Of a stretch of 64,000 nucleotides of DNA, positions 33,871 through 43,900 are shown piece by piece. The position numbers and the translations under genes are program-made. Under the pieces are notes generated by a model, which saw only the letters and a list, made by a program, of their open reading frames with translations, made no database searches and was not told the DNA's origin. The DNA lies in NCBI GenBank assembly GCA_002305765.1, contig DBQU01000001.1, positions 1 through 64,000 on the forward strand. The letters are read 5' to 3'. The stretch comes from Deltaproteobacteria bacterium UBA1386. GTDB lineage: Bacteria > Desulfobacterota > Syntrophorhabdia > Syntrophorhabdales > Syntrophorhabdaceae. The stretch's first letter is position 1, and the number at the start of each line of letters is the position of its first letter.

Positions 33871-35280
33871 ATGCCGAAGAAATATCACATAGACACCAAA
33901 AGGATCCCTCCCAGGCTGCCGAAGACGGGCAAGTTTGGGATCGTGGACTGGCGCGAGGACTGTGCCCGGTGCCACAACTGCGTGAAGAAGGCCTGCGTCT
34001 TCGACCGCTATCGGCAGGAGATGCAGTTCATCAGGGACCTCGATGAGTTCAGCTCCATGTTCTTTGAATGCATGGGCTGCTTCTCCTGCGTGCAGAAGTG
34101 CACGAAGGGGCTGCTGGCCCTGACGGTGAACCCCGAATACGAGCGCATGGGCAACGGGTACTACACGCCGGACATCATCCTGACGACATGGAACCAGGCG
34201 GAGACCGCGGGAATTCCCGTTTCCGGCGCCGGCTACCGGGGGAAGTTCACGGGTTCCGGTTTCGATTCCATGTGGACCGACATGTCGGAGATCGTCCGTC
34301 CCACCCGTGACGGGATCCATGGACGGGAGTACATCAGCACCGCCGTCGATATCGGGAGGAAGCCGAAGGTGCTCTCCTTTGAGAATGGAGAGCTTGCCAC
34401 CGTGCTGCCGCCGCTCGTGGACGTACCGGTCCCGATACTCATCGATATGTTCCCGGCCGAGTACCGGTTCCCGAACCTCGTGCCCATGCTGCTCACCGTT
34501 GCCCACAGGACGGGCACGATGATGGTCATCGACTGGGAAGATCACGAACTTCTGGGAGAGTACAGGACGAAGTACCTGTCGAACATAATCTTCTACGTCG
34601 GTAAGGATGCGTTGCTGCCGCCCGCGGAGATCCTCGCGAAGTCGCGTCTTATAGAGATAGCCGACAGCGAGGACGTCGAAGGATGGATCGGGCAGTTGAA
34701 GGCGGTGAACCCGGACCTCGTCGTCGCCGTGCGGGTGGAGCTTGATTCCCGGGGCGAACAGAGGTCCATGGAACTCGCGCTGAGTCCCGTCGTCGAGGTG
34801 ATCCATATCGTGGCCGACATCAACGGGAACCAGGTCGGCGTGGAACGGCCCAGGTTCATAAAAGACATGACGCGGCACATCCATACGTCTCTCGTGAAGG
34901 AGGGTGTGCGGGACGAGATAACCATTATCGCCGGCGGCGGCATCGCCCTGGCGGAGCATATGGCGAAAGAGATCATATGCGGCGCCGACGCGGTGACCAT
35001 CAACATGCCCCTTCTCATCGGCCTGGAGTGCCGCTTCTGCACGAGTTGCCGTGACGGTTTCGACTGTCCGGTGAAGATCGAGAGCATCACCGACGAGTAC
35101 GGGGTCGGACGTATGACGAACCTTATAGCAGTCTGGCATGACCAGCTCATCGAGGTCATGGGAGCAATGGGAATGCGGGAGGCCCGCCGCCTGCGCGGTG
35201 AGACCGGTCGCGCATTGTTCTTCGAAGACATTGAGGAGGAGACCTTTGGAAGGCTCTTTGGCAAAAGAATCAGCGCGTAA
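33871..35280 (+). CDS. glutamate-synthase-like FMN-domain protein with two [4Fe-4S] clusters, divergent
   Basis: A 469-residue protein. The N-terminal ferredoxin-like part has Cys31/34/37/42 and Cys67/70/73/77. The rest resembles the FMN barrel of glutamate synthase domain 2, ending in ECRFCTSCRDGFDCPVKI, like the GltB 3Fe-4S segment. It lacks the usual GGGMSFGS, GAKPG and GGTGAAP blocks seen in its downstream neighbour, so catalytic FMN/glutamate binding is doubtful; it may be an electron-carrying or structural paralogue. It is 15 bases after metF and overlaps the next gene. Confidence 0.75.
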   Translation: MPKKYHIDTKRIPPRLPKTGKFGIVDWREDCARCHNCVKKACVFDRYRQEMQFIRDLDEFSSMFFECMGCFSCVQKCTKGLLALTVNPEYERMGNGYYTPDIILTTWNQAETAGIPVSGAGYRGKFTGSGFDSMWTDMSEIVRPTRDGIHGREYISTAVDIGRKPKVLSFENGELATVLPPLVDVPVPILIDMFPAEYRFPNLVPMLLTVAHRTGTMMVIDWEDHELLGEYRTKYLSNIIFYVGKDALLPPAEILAKSRLIEIADSEDVEGWIGQLKAVNPDLVVAVRVELDSRGEQRSMELALSPVVEVIHIVADINGNQVGVERPRFIKDMTRHIHTSLVKEGVRDEITIIAGGGIALAEHMAKEIICGADAVTINMPLLIGLECRFCTSCRDGFDCPVKIESITDEYGVGRMTNLIAVWHDQLIEVMGAMGMREARRLRGETGRALFFEDIEEETFGRLFGKRISA

Positions 35281-36823
35281 GGACATTCTGCCCGGGAACA
35301 CCACGAAGACGCTGGTGCCGCAGGTCGAGGTCGCCCGCGTGGTGAAGCCCGCGCCCCCGCGCTATCGCAACGAGATCGCAAAGTACATCATCCGCCGGAG
35401 CAGCGACTGCACGCTCTGCGGCAAGTGTGCCGAGATATGTCCTCATGGCGTGCATGTGTTGAAACCGGGATACAAGCTGTTCTCGGCTCCCCATCTGAAC
35501 GTGTGCGTCGGCCCTTCGTGCGCTCAGACAGACCATTACTGCATCGACCTGTGCCCCAACAAGGCGCTCCAGATGGTAGAGAACCCGATGCTCAAGGCTA
35601 TGGGCGACTACCGCTGGACCCCGGACATGCTGATGGCCACGTGGAGAATGGCGGAGACCGGGGAGCCGCCGTCGCCCGAATACGGATACGACTACCAGAC
35701 CGGAGCATCCGGCGGAGGTCTCGACCGCCTGAGGTTCAAATTCCCTGAGAAGCCGCCCGTGGAACTCAGTGATGACGAGATAGATACGAGCATCGTGCTC
35801 AACAGGCGGGACGACGGCCGGCCGCAGGTGAAGATCGATGTCCCCTGGTATGGCGGGGGCATGTCCTTCGGGTCCGTCAGCAACGTCATCCAGCTCTCCA
35901 AGGCCCGGGCCGCCGCGGCCTTCAACACATTCACCTGCACGGGCGAGGGCGGCTACATGGAGCGGATGAAGCCCTACGACGACCACGTCATCACCCAGAT
36001 AGCGACGGGCCTTTTCGGTGTGCGCGAGGAGACGATCCAGCGCGTCCGCATCGTGGAGTTCAAATACGCCCAGGGGGCCAAACCGGGCCTCGGCGGTCAC
36101 CTTCTTGCCGACAAGGTCACCCCGGCGGTGGCGAAGATGCGGGAGACGGTCCTCGGCATCTCGCTCTTTTCACCCTTTCCGTTCCACAGCGTGTACTCCA
36201 TCGAGGACCATCAGAAGCACATCGACTGGATCAAGCACATAAACCGGCGGACCCTGATCTCCACCAAGGTGTCCACGCCCAACGACGTCGACATGGTCGC
36301 CGTGGGCAGCTATTCCGCCGGCACGCACATAGTTCACCTCGACGGCGGGTACGGCGGCACGGGGGCGGCGCCCGACATAGCGAAGAAGAACATCGCCATG
36401 CCCATCGAGTACGGCATCGTAAAGGTCCACCGTTTCCTCACCGACGAAGGCATCCGTGACAAGGTCACGCTCATCGCCAGCGGCGGGCTGCGGACAGCCC
36501 ACGACATCGCGAAGGCCATCGCGCTGGGCGCCGATGGCGTTGTCGTCGGCACCTCGGAGCTGGTGGCCCTCGGCTGTATACGGTGCTCGCGCTGCGAGAG
36601 CGGCCGCGGCTGTCCCCGGGGCATCGCCACCACTGATGCGGAGCTCGCGCGGGATGTGGACGTTGAATGGGGCACGCAGCGGATCATCAACCTTTACAGC
36701 GCCTGGCGAAAGGAACTGGTCGGCATACTGAAACGGTTCGGGATGCGAAGCATAAGCGAGCTGCGCGGCCGCGCCGACCTCCTGATGCACCTTGATTATA
36801 CGAACGACGTGGAGACGAGATAG
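35246..36823 (+). CDS. glutamate synthase-like FMN subunit (domain 2, GltB2/GlxD type)
   Basis: A 525-residue protein with a [4Fe-4S] ferredoxin segment (about residues 55-65, CTLCGKCAEIC) and a complete FMN/glutamate-synthesis barrel: WYGGGMSFGSVSN, GAKPGLGGHLLADKVT, GGYGGTGAAP and CIRCSRCESGRGCPRG. In archaeal-type split glutamate synthases this domain reduces the 2-iminoglutarate formed from 2-oxoglutarate and ammonia. The TTG start at 35246 has AGGAGG six bases upstream and overlaps the previous gene by 35 bases. The next gene starts one base after its stop. Confidence 0.88.
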   Translation: MEGSLAKESARKDILPGNTTKTLVPQVEVARVVKPAPPRYRNEIAKYIIRRSSDCTLCGKCAEICPHGVHVLKPGYKLFSAPHLNVCVGPSCAQTDHYCIDLCPNKALQMVENPMLKAMGDYRWTPDMLMATWRMAETGEPPSPEYGYDYQTGASGGGLDRLRFKFPEKPPVELSDDEIDTSIVLNRRDDGRPQVKIDVPWYGGGMSFGSVSNVIQLSKARAAAAFNTFTCTGEGGYMERMKPYDDHVITQIATGLFGVREETIQRVRIVEFKYAQGAKPGLGGHLLADKVTPAVAKMRETVLGISLFSPFPFHSVYSIEDHQKHIDWIKHINRRTLISTKVSTPNDVDMVAVGSYSAGTHIVHLDGGYGGTGAAPDIAKKNIAMPIEYGIVKVHRFLTDEGIRDKVTLIASGGLRTAHDIAKAIALGADGVVVGTSELVALGCIRCSRCESGRGCPRGIATTDAELARDVDVEWGTQRIINLYSAWRKELVGILKRFGMRSISELRGRADLLMHLDYTNDVETR

Positions 36824-39448
36824 ATGGACATCGGGATCATTGAAAGATTATTGCGCTCCCGGCAGCGGCTGACCGAAGACCTGGGTATATCGTACCCCGC
36901 CTCGTATAAAGGCGAGGAAGAAGGCGGCTGCGGCGTCGTCGGTTTCTGTGCGACGGAGCCCGTCGCGGCCCGGCACATCCACGAGCCGTCGCGGCAGATG
37001 CACAACCGCGGCAACGGCAAGGGCGGCGGCATCGCCGCGGTGGGCTTCATACCGGAAGAGCTCGGGGTGACCCGCGAGGTCCTCGACACCTTCTCCATGG
37101 TGCATGTCGCGTTCCTCAACAACGGTGTCAGAAAGGAACTGGAAGAGAAATACATCACCCCCTGTTTTGACGTGGAGGCGTCCTCGCAGCTCGACACCGT
37201 CGATGACTGGACGGATATCCCTTCACTGGAGGCGAAACCCCCCGATGTCATGCGCTACTTCGTCCGCGTGAAACCGCACGTCCTCGATTCCTTCATCGCG
37301 AAGAACGGGTTCGGACAGCTTTCGCGCGAGGACGCGGAGGGCGAGTTCCTTAGCCAGCAGAGCGTCAGGCTGAACCAGGAGTACTACGCGTCGCTGGGCG
37401 ACAAGAAGGCCTTTGTCATGTCCTACGGCAGGAACATCATGATCCTCAAGGTGGTAGGGTACGCCGAGGCGATCACGGATTACTACAAGATCGACGACCT
37501 GAAGGCCCATGTCTGGATCGCCCACCAGCGGTTCCCCACCAAGGGACGGGTCTGGCATCCCGGCGGGGCCCATCCCTTCGGGGCGATCGACACGGCCCTC
37601 GTCCACAACGGCGACTTCGCGAACTACAGCTCCGTCTGCGAGTACCTGGCCCAGCGTCACATCTATCCCCAGTTCCTGACGGACACCGAGGTGTCGATCC
37701 AGATCTTCGACCTTCTCAGCAGGACGTACAAGTATCCCCTGGAATACATCATCGAAGCCCTTGCGCCCACCACGGAACTCGACTTCGACAGGCTGCCGAA
37801 GGAGAAGCAGGCCGTCTACCGCGCCATCCAGGCAACGCACATCCACGCCTCACCCGACGGCCCCTGGTTCTTCATCATCGCCCGTACCCTCGAGGCCTCC
37901 GACAGGTTCCAGCTCATGGGGATCACCGATACCTCCATGCTCCGGCCGCAGGTCTTCGCCTTCGCCGACGGCGAGGTGCAGGTGGGCCTCATCTGCTCCG
38001 AGAAACAGGCGATCGACGCCGCGCTGCACTCCATGTCGAAGGACGACAGCCGTATCTGCCCCATAGCCGACAGGTACTGGAATGCCCGGGGCGGCAGTTC
38101 GACGGACGGCGGGTCCTTCATCTTCACCCTCGAGAAGGGTGAGGGCGGGCGTTACCGGATGAGCTGCACCGACAAGTTCGGATCTCCCGTCAAGCTGCCC
38201 TCGGGGACGGAGGTCGCCGATCTCAACGGTACCATAACACTATCCGGAGGCAACGGCGACGGCATCGCGAGCGGTGTCCGGGAGCACTTCGATTCCGGCG
38301 TCGCGGCGGTCTTCCATTTTTTCACGGAGAACATGCCCCGGTGGTCTCTCGCGGATGTCAGCCGGGCCTGCGAGGGGCTCATCGCCGTGGCCGAAGATTC
38401 GAGGCAATTCGCCGGGGCCATCGAGGTGCTGACCCTTCTCAACGACCGGCGGTACGACGGAGGCACGAAGAAGCGCAAACACATCCTCCACATCGTCCGC
38501 ACCGCCCTCCGCGAGCTTTTCTCCCGGCTTCCCTCGATCGCGGAGGACATACCGGCAAGCGAGTTCCGGCTCGTCAATTATGGTTCCAGGAATCTGTTGC
38601 GGGAGCCCCACGCGGGGGAGACGACTCTCGTGATCGACACCCTGGGCTTCCCGCCGGAAGGAATGGACTGCAACTCCGCGCTCCTCGTTGACGCCTATGT
38701 CAAGGGCTGGAGGAAATTCATCGTCTACAACTGCGCCGGCCAGCGTTTTACGGGCTGCGGGCTGGGGCCGCAAACCTGGGATGTCGCCATAGACGTGTAC
38801 GACAGCGACGGCGACTACCTCGGCTCCGGGATAGACGGCCTGACGATCACGGTCCACGGCAATGCCCAGGACCAACTCGGCCAGATCATCAAGGACGGCA
38901 AGCTCGTCATCCACGGCGACACGGGACAGACCTTCCTGTATGGTGCCAAGGGCGGCTCCATCTTCGTCCTCGGCAACGCGGCCGGCCGTCCGCTCATCAA
39001 CTCCGTCGGCAGGCCGCGGGTGGTGATCAACGGCACCTGCCTCGATTTCCTCGCCGAGTCCTTCATGGCGGGCGATCCCTTCGCGGGCGGCGGTTTTGTC
39101 ATCCTCAACGGGGTCACCTTCGATGACAGGGGTAACGTGGTCGATCTCAAGGAGCCCTATCCCGGCGGCAACCTCTTTTCCCTCGCCTCCGGCGGCGCCA
39201 TCTACGTGCGCGACCCCCACAGGTATCTTGTCCGGCAGCAGTTGAACGGCGGTGATTTCTTCAGGATGACCGATAAGGACTGGGAGACCATCCTGCCTTA
39301 TCTTCAGGAGAACGAGCGTTTGTTCGGGATCAAGGTGGATGACCTGCTGACCGTCGACGGCAAGCAGCGCCGGCCCCGCGAGGTCTACCGGAAGGTCGCG
39401 CCGGCCAAGCTGTCGGCCACCGCCGAGATCGAATCCGACGAATGGTAA
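36824..39448 (+). CDS. glutamate synthase domain 1 + domain 3 fusion (class II amidotransferase and GXGXG)
   Basis: An 874-residue fusion. The N-terminal class II amidotransferase contains GGCGVVGF (Cys36, the presumed nucleophile after removal of a 35-residue propeptide), plus QMHNRGNGKGGG and AHQRFPTKG. The C-terminal part (about 600-860) is the GXGXG beta-helix of glutamate synthase, with GQRFTGCGLGPQTW and repeated GNA/GDTGQTFLYGAKGG turns. In split GOGATs these domains are separate proteins or fused to domain 2; here domain 2 is the preceding gene. It immediately precedes hdrC. Confidence 0.88.
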   Translation: MDIGIIERLLRSRQRLTEDLGISYPASYKGEEEGGCGVVGFCATEPVAARHIHEPSRQMHNRGNGKGGGIAAVGFIPEELGVTREVLDTFSMVHVAFLNNGVRKELEEKYITPCFDVEASSQLDTVDDWTDIPSLEAKPPDVMRYFVRVKPHVLDSFIAKNGFGQLSREDAEGEFLSQQSVRLNQEYYASLGDKKAFVMSYGRNIMILKVVGYAEAITDYYKIDDLKAHVWIAHQRFPTKGRVWHPGGAHPFGAIDTALVHNGDFANYSSVCEYLAQRHIYPQFLTDTEVSIQIFDLLSRTYKYPLEYIIEALAPTTELDFDRLPKEKQAVYRAIQATHIHASPDGPWFFIIARTLEASDRFQLMGITDTSMLRPQVFAFADGEVQVGLICSEKQAIDAALHSMSKDDSRICPIADRYWNARGGSSTDGGSFIFTLEKGEGGRYRMSCTDKFGSPVKLPSGTEVADLNGTITLSGGNGDGIASGVREHFDSGVAAVFHFFTENMPRWSLADVSRACEGLIAVAEDSRQFAGAIEVLTLLNDRRYDGGTKKRKHILHIVRTALRELFSRLPSIAEDIPASEFRLVNYGSRNLLREPHAGETTLVIDTLGFPPEGMDCNSALLVDAYVKGWRKFIVYNCAGQRFTGCGLGPQTWDVAIDVYDSDGDYLGSGIDGLTITVHGNAQDQLGQIIKDGKLVIHGDTGQTFLYGAKGGSIFVLGNAAGRPLINSVGRPRVVINGTCLDFLAESFMAGDPFAGGGFVILNGVTFDDRGNVVDLKEPYPGGNLFSLASGGAIYVRDPHRYLVRQQLNGGDFFRMTDKDWETILPYLQENERLFGIKVDDLLTVDGKQRRPREVYRKVAPAKLSATAEIESDEW

Positions 39449-39470
39449 TTCACATGAGAGAGTATCGAAA

Positions 39471-40040
39471 ATGACGATAAGAATTACAAAACAGGGAACC
39501 ACCGGCGGCCTCATAAAGGCGGTGGAGAGAAGAGCTGACGTCAACCTGAGCGTCTGCTACCAGTGCAGGAAATGTTCCATCGGCTGTCCCGTGGCCGGCG
39601 AGACAGAATCGCCCCCGTCGGAGATCATCCGGAGGCTGCAGCTCGGCGCCGGTGATGAACTGCTGCAGACAGACCTCATCTGGACATGCCTCGCCTGCGA
39701 GACGTGTTACGCCAGGTGTCCCAACCAGATAAACTTCGCCGCCGTCATCGACGCCCTTAAGTCCATAGCCGTGGAGAAAGGGGTGGCCAAACCGAAGGGC
39801 GACGCGCCGCTTTTCAACCGTTCGTTCCTGAACTCGGTGAAGTCTTACGGCCGCGCGTACGACTTGAAGGCGATCGCGGCGTACAAACTGGGGACCGGCA
39901 GCCTGGGACAGGACATGGACAAGTTCCCCGCCATGCTGAAGAAAGGCAAGATGGCCATACTGCCGCCATCGGGTGCCGATAAGGGAACGGTGAGTCGGAT
40001 CTTCGACAAAGCCTCAAAGAACAGGGGGACGGGACGATGA
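39471..40040 (+). CDS. hdrC: heterodisulfide reductase subunit C-like iron-sulfur protein
   Basis: A 189-residue cytoplasmic ferredoxin-like protein with two [4Fe-4S] sites: Cys29/32/35/39 (CYQCRKCSIGC) and Cys73/76/79/83 (CLACETCYARC). It shuttles electrons from HdrA to HdrB. The C-terminal 80 residues are helical. It overlaps hdrB by four bases. The genes are ordered C-B-A. Confidence 0.93.
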   Translation: MTIRITKQGTTGGLIKAVERRADVNLSVCYQCRKCSIGCPVAGETESPPSEIIRRLQLGAGDELLQTDLIWTCLACETCYARCPNQINFAAVIDALKSIAVEKGVAKPKGDAPLFNRSFLNSVKSYGRAYDLKAIAAYKLGTGSLGQDMDKFPAMLKKGKMAILPPSGADKGTVSRIFDKASKNRGTGR

Positions 40041-40921
40041 AATACGCCCATTATCCCGGATGCTCTGCTCACTCCACCGCCCGCGACATGCATGAATCGT
40101 GTCTTGCGGTATCGAAGGCGCTTGGTATCGAGCTCAATGAGATCAAGGGGTGGACCTGTTGCGGTGCCAGCTCCGCCCACCAGACCGACCGGGAACTGGC
40201 CGCGTCGCTCGCGTCGGCCAACCTCGTCAAGGCCGGACGGATGGGAATGGACATGGTGGTGAACTGTGCCGCCTGCTACAACCGCTCGAAGGTGGCCAAC
40301 TACGAGATGGTCCATTCCGAGGACATGAGGCGGGCCGTGGCCGAGAGCCTGGGAGAACCTTATGACGGGTCCGTGCCCGTGAGGCACTTCGTGGAGATAC
40401 TCCTCAAGGACGTTGGAGTGGCGGCCCTTCGCAAGAAGATCACGAGTCCCCTGACGGGCCTCAAGGCTGCCGCTTACTACGGCTGTTACCTGGTCCGTCC
40501 GCCGGAGGCCACCAATTTCGACGACCCCGAGAACCCCACCATCCTGGAGCGTCTCATAGAGGTGACGGGTGCCGAGAACGTGGAGTGGTCGGGGAAGGTG
40601 GATTGCTGCGGCGGCATGCAGAACCTGACGCGCACGGAGATCACCGTCCGCCGGTCGGCTGCCGTCATCGACATGGCCCGGGCCGCCGGCGCGGAGTGCA
40701 TCGTCGTTGCCTGTCCCATGTGTCAGATCAGCCTCGATGTGAGGCAGGCAGACATGGAGAAGCTCCTGGGCAGGAAATACGATATGCCCGTCATCTACCT
40801 CACACAGCTTCTCGGTCTCGCGCTCGGCATGTCACCCCGGGAACTCGGGTTCGACAGGCTCATGGTGGATCCGGCAGCCGTGCTGAAGGCACGAAAGGAA
40901 GCGGTCCCGTCACGACGTTGA
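40037..40921 (+). CDS. hdrB: heterodisulfide reductase subunit B-like protein
   Basis: A 294-residue protein with two cysteine-rich CCG domains: YPGCSAHS/WTCCGASSAH and YYGCYLVRP/DCCGGMQNLT, and a final CPMCQISLD. In methanogens each CCG domain holds a noncubane [4Fe-4S] that cleaves CoM-S-S-CoB; bacterial homologues act on unknown disulfides or merely pass electrons. Here the likely acceptor is MetF/MetV or a glutamate-synthase-like flavoprotein, by context. Confidence 0.93.
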   Translation: MKYAHYPGCSAHSTARDMHESCLAVSKALGIELNEIKGWTCCGASSAHQTDRELAASLASANLVKAGRMGMDMVVNCAACYNRSKVANYEMVHSEDMRRAVAESLGEPYDGSVPVRHFVEILLKDVGVAALRKKITSPLTGLKAAAYYGCYLVRPPEATNFDDPENPTILERLIEVTGAENVEWSGKVDCCGGMQNLTRTEITVRRSAAVIDMARAAGAECIVVACPMCQISLDVRQADMEKLLGRKYDMPVIYLTQLLGLALGMSPRELGFDRLMVDPAAVLKARKEAVPSRR

Positions 40922-40952
40922 GGGACAACTGGAGACTAATCGGGGTTAGGAT

Positions 40953-43900
40953 ATGGAAAAAGGTCAGAAGAAACTAACAGGCGCGGTGCTCGTCCAGGGC
41001 GGAGGTATCGCCGGCATTCAGGCAGCCCTCGACCTTGCCGATTCGGGATTCAAGGTCTATCTCGTGGAGCGCGACGCGGCCATCGGCGGCATGATGGCCC
41101 ATCTCGACAAGACGTTCCCCACCGGCGATTGCGCGACCTGTATCGTATCGCCCAAGCTGGTCGAGTGCGCCCGGAACATAAATATCGAGATCCTCACCCT
41201 TTCCGAGCTCGTCGGCCTCGAGGGGGAGCCCGGTAATTTCAAGGCGAAGGTGAAGATATCCCCCCGGTACGTGGATGAAGACAAGTGCACCGCCTGCAGT
41301 CAGTGCACGGACGTGTGCCCCGTGGACGTGCCCAATGAGTTCGACCGCGGCATGGGCACGCGCAAGGCGATCGCCAAGCTCTACGCCCAGGCGACACCCA
41401 ACAAGTTCGGGATCCTCAAGATGGGCCACGCGCCCTGCAAGGTGGCGTGCCCGGCGAACATCAACGTCCAGGGCTACATTCAGCTGATCAAGAAGAAGGA
41501 GTACCTCAAGGCCGTCAACCTCATCCGGGAACGCAACCCGCTGTCCGCCATATGCGGCCGGGTCTGCACGCATCCCTGCGAGGCCGAGTGCACACGTAGC
41601 GACATCGACGCGGCGGTCTCCATCAGACTGCTCAAGCGTTTTGCCTCCGACCAGGAAATGAAGATGGTCAGGTCCGGCGAATTGTCCCTCCCCGACGAGG
41701 TCAGTCCAGCAGAGAGTGCCAGAAGGATTGCCGTCGTCGGCGCCGGACCTGCCGGTCTTACCGCCGCCGCGGACCTCGCGGACAGGGGTTACGCGGTGAC
41801 CGTTTACGAAGCGTCGCCCCAGGCGGGCGGCATGCTGCGCTGGGGCATCCCGGCCTACCGTCTGCCGAAGGACATCCTTGACTACGAAGTGGAGCTCATC
41901 CGCCGCAAGGGGATCACATTCGTCTACAACACCCGTGTCGGCAAGGATATCTCCATGGACGACCTGCAGCGGGAGAACGAGGCCGTCTTTCTCTCCGTCG
42001 GTACCCAGAGCAGCCGGTCACTGGGCGTCGCGGGCGAGGACCTGCCCGGTATCGGCTACGGTCTCGATTTCCTGCGCAAGGCGTCAGACAAGGCGGACCC
42101 CCCGAAGGTGAGCGGCAAGGTGGTGGTCATCGGCGGCGGCAACGTCGCCGTCGACGTGGCCCGTAGCGCGATGCGCCTCGGCGCCGAAGCGGTGGAGATG
42201 GTAAGTCTCGAGGCATATCACGAGATGCCTGCTCTGCCCGAGGAGATAGCCGCCGCAGAGGAAGAGGGCGTGAAGATCCTGAACGGCTGGGGCCCGAAGC
42301 GCATTCTCGGCAACGGCAGGGTCGACGCGATCGAATTCAAGCGGTGCACCAGGGTGTTCGACGAGAACGGGAGATTCAGCCCCGTTTACAGCGACAACGA
42401 GACAACGACGGTGAAGGCCGGGGCGGTCATCATAGCCATCGGTCAGGCAGTGGATAAGGACTCCCTTGGAAACGCGGGGGCAGAAACGCAGGGCAGCTGG
42501 TACAAGGTCGACAACATTACGCTGGAAACGTCCGTGAAGGGCGTGTTCGCCGGGGGCGACGACATTCCCGGCAGCGCCACCGTCATCGGCGCCGTGAGTG
42601 CGGGCAAGCGCGCGGCGGAGTCCATCGACCGTTATCTCAAGGGCGAGGACATGCTTTCGGAGCGTTTCGAGTCGACCGTGAGGCCCATCGCTCCCGAACT
42701 GCTTCCGGCGACTAGGGGCAGGGAAAAGATGCCCCGCGCCGAGCAGGCCATTCTTCCCGTTTCCCGGCGCGTCGGCAACTTCGACGAGGTCGAAGAGGGC
42801 CTTACCGAGGAAGCGGCGCTGGCCGAGGCCGAGCGCTGCCTCAACTGTGCCATGTGTTCCGAGTGCCGGCTGTGCGTCGCGGCCTGTGAGCAGCACGCCG
42901 TCGAGCATGGGATGACGGAGAGGGTGATCGAACTCGATGTCGGCTCCGTTATCCTGACGCCCGGTTTCGAAGAGTTCGATGCGGCAAAGAAGGGCGAGTA
43001 CGGCTATGGCCGGTACCCCAACGTTATCACCAGCGTGCAGTTCGAGCGGATGCTCTCGGCCTCCGGGCCTTTCGACGGGCACGTCGTCAGGCGGTGCGAC
43101 GGCAATCCCGCCACACGCGTGGCCTGGATACAATGTGTCGGCTCGCGGGATACCCGCTGCGGGAACGAGTACTGTTCCTCTGTCTGCTGCATGGTCTCGA
43201 CGAAACAATCGATGATCGCCGCCGAGCACCTGCCGGGGCTTGACGCGACCATCTTCTACATGGATATCCGGGCCCACGGCAAGGACTTCGACCAGTACTA
43301 CGAGCGGGCAAAACAGCAGGGCGTTGATTACATCAAGGGGATACCGTCCCGCATCATTCAGATGCCCGATACGAAGGACCTGAGGGCGACGTTCTACAAC
43401 GAGGCGGGCCAGTTGCAGGAGCGGGACTTCGACCTCGTCATCCTCTCCGTGGGCATGGAGCCGGGCCTCTCCGCTGTCGATGCGGCAAGGCGTCTTAACC
43501 TTGAGCTCAACGAATACGGTTTCTGCGCCACCGACAGGCTCGCACCGCTCAACACGTCGCGGCCGGGTGTCTTCGTCGGCGGTGCCTTCCAGGAGCCGAA
43601 GGACATACCGGAAACGGTGACGCAGGCAAGCGCCGCCGCTTCGATGGCCATGGAACTGCTTGCCCCGGCCCGCAACACGCTGACCGTGAAAGCCGTTTAC
43701 CCCGACGAGCACGATGTCACCGACGAGGAGCCCCGGATCGGTGTCTTCATCTGTCACTGCGGCCGCAACATCGCCTCCGTGGTGGACGTGGAGAAAGTGG
43801 TCGAGGCCGCCGCGAAAGAACCGAACGTCATCCTCGCGACCCATACCCTCTTCACCTGCTCCGATACGAGCCTCGATAACATCCGCGAGACCATCCGCGA

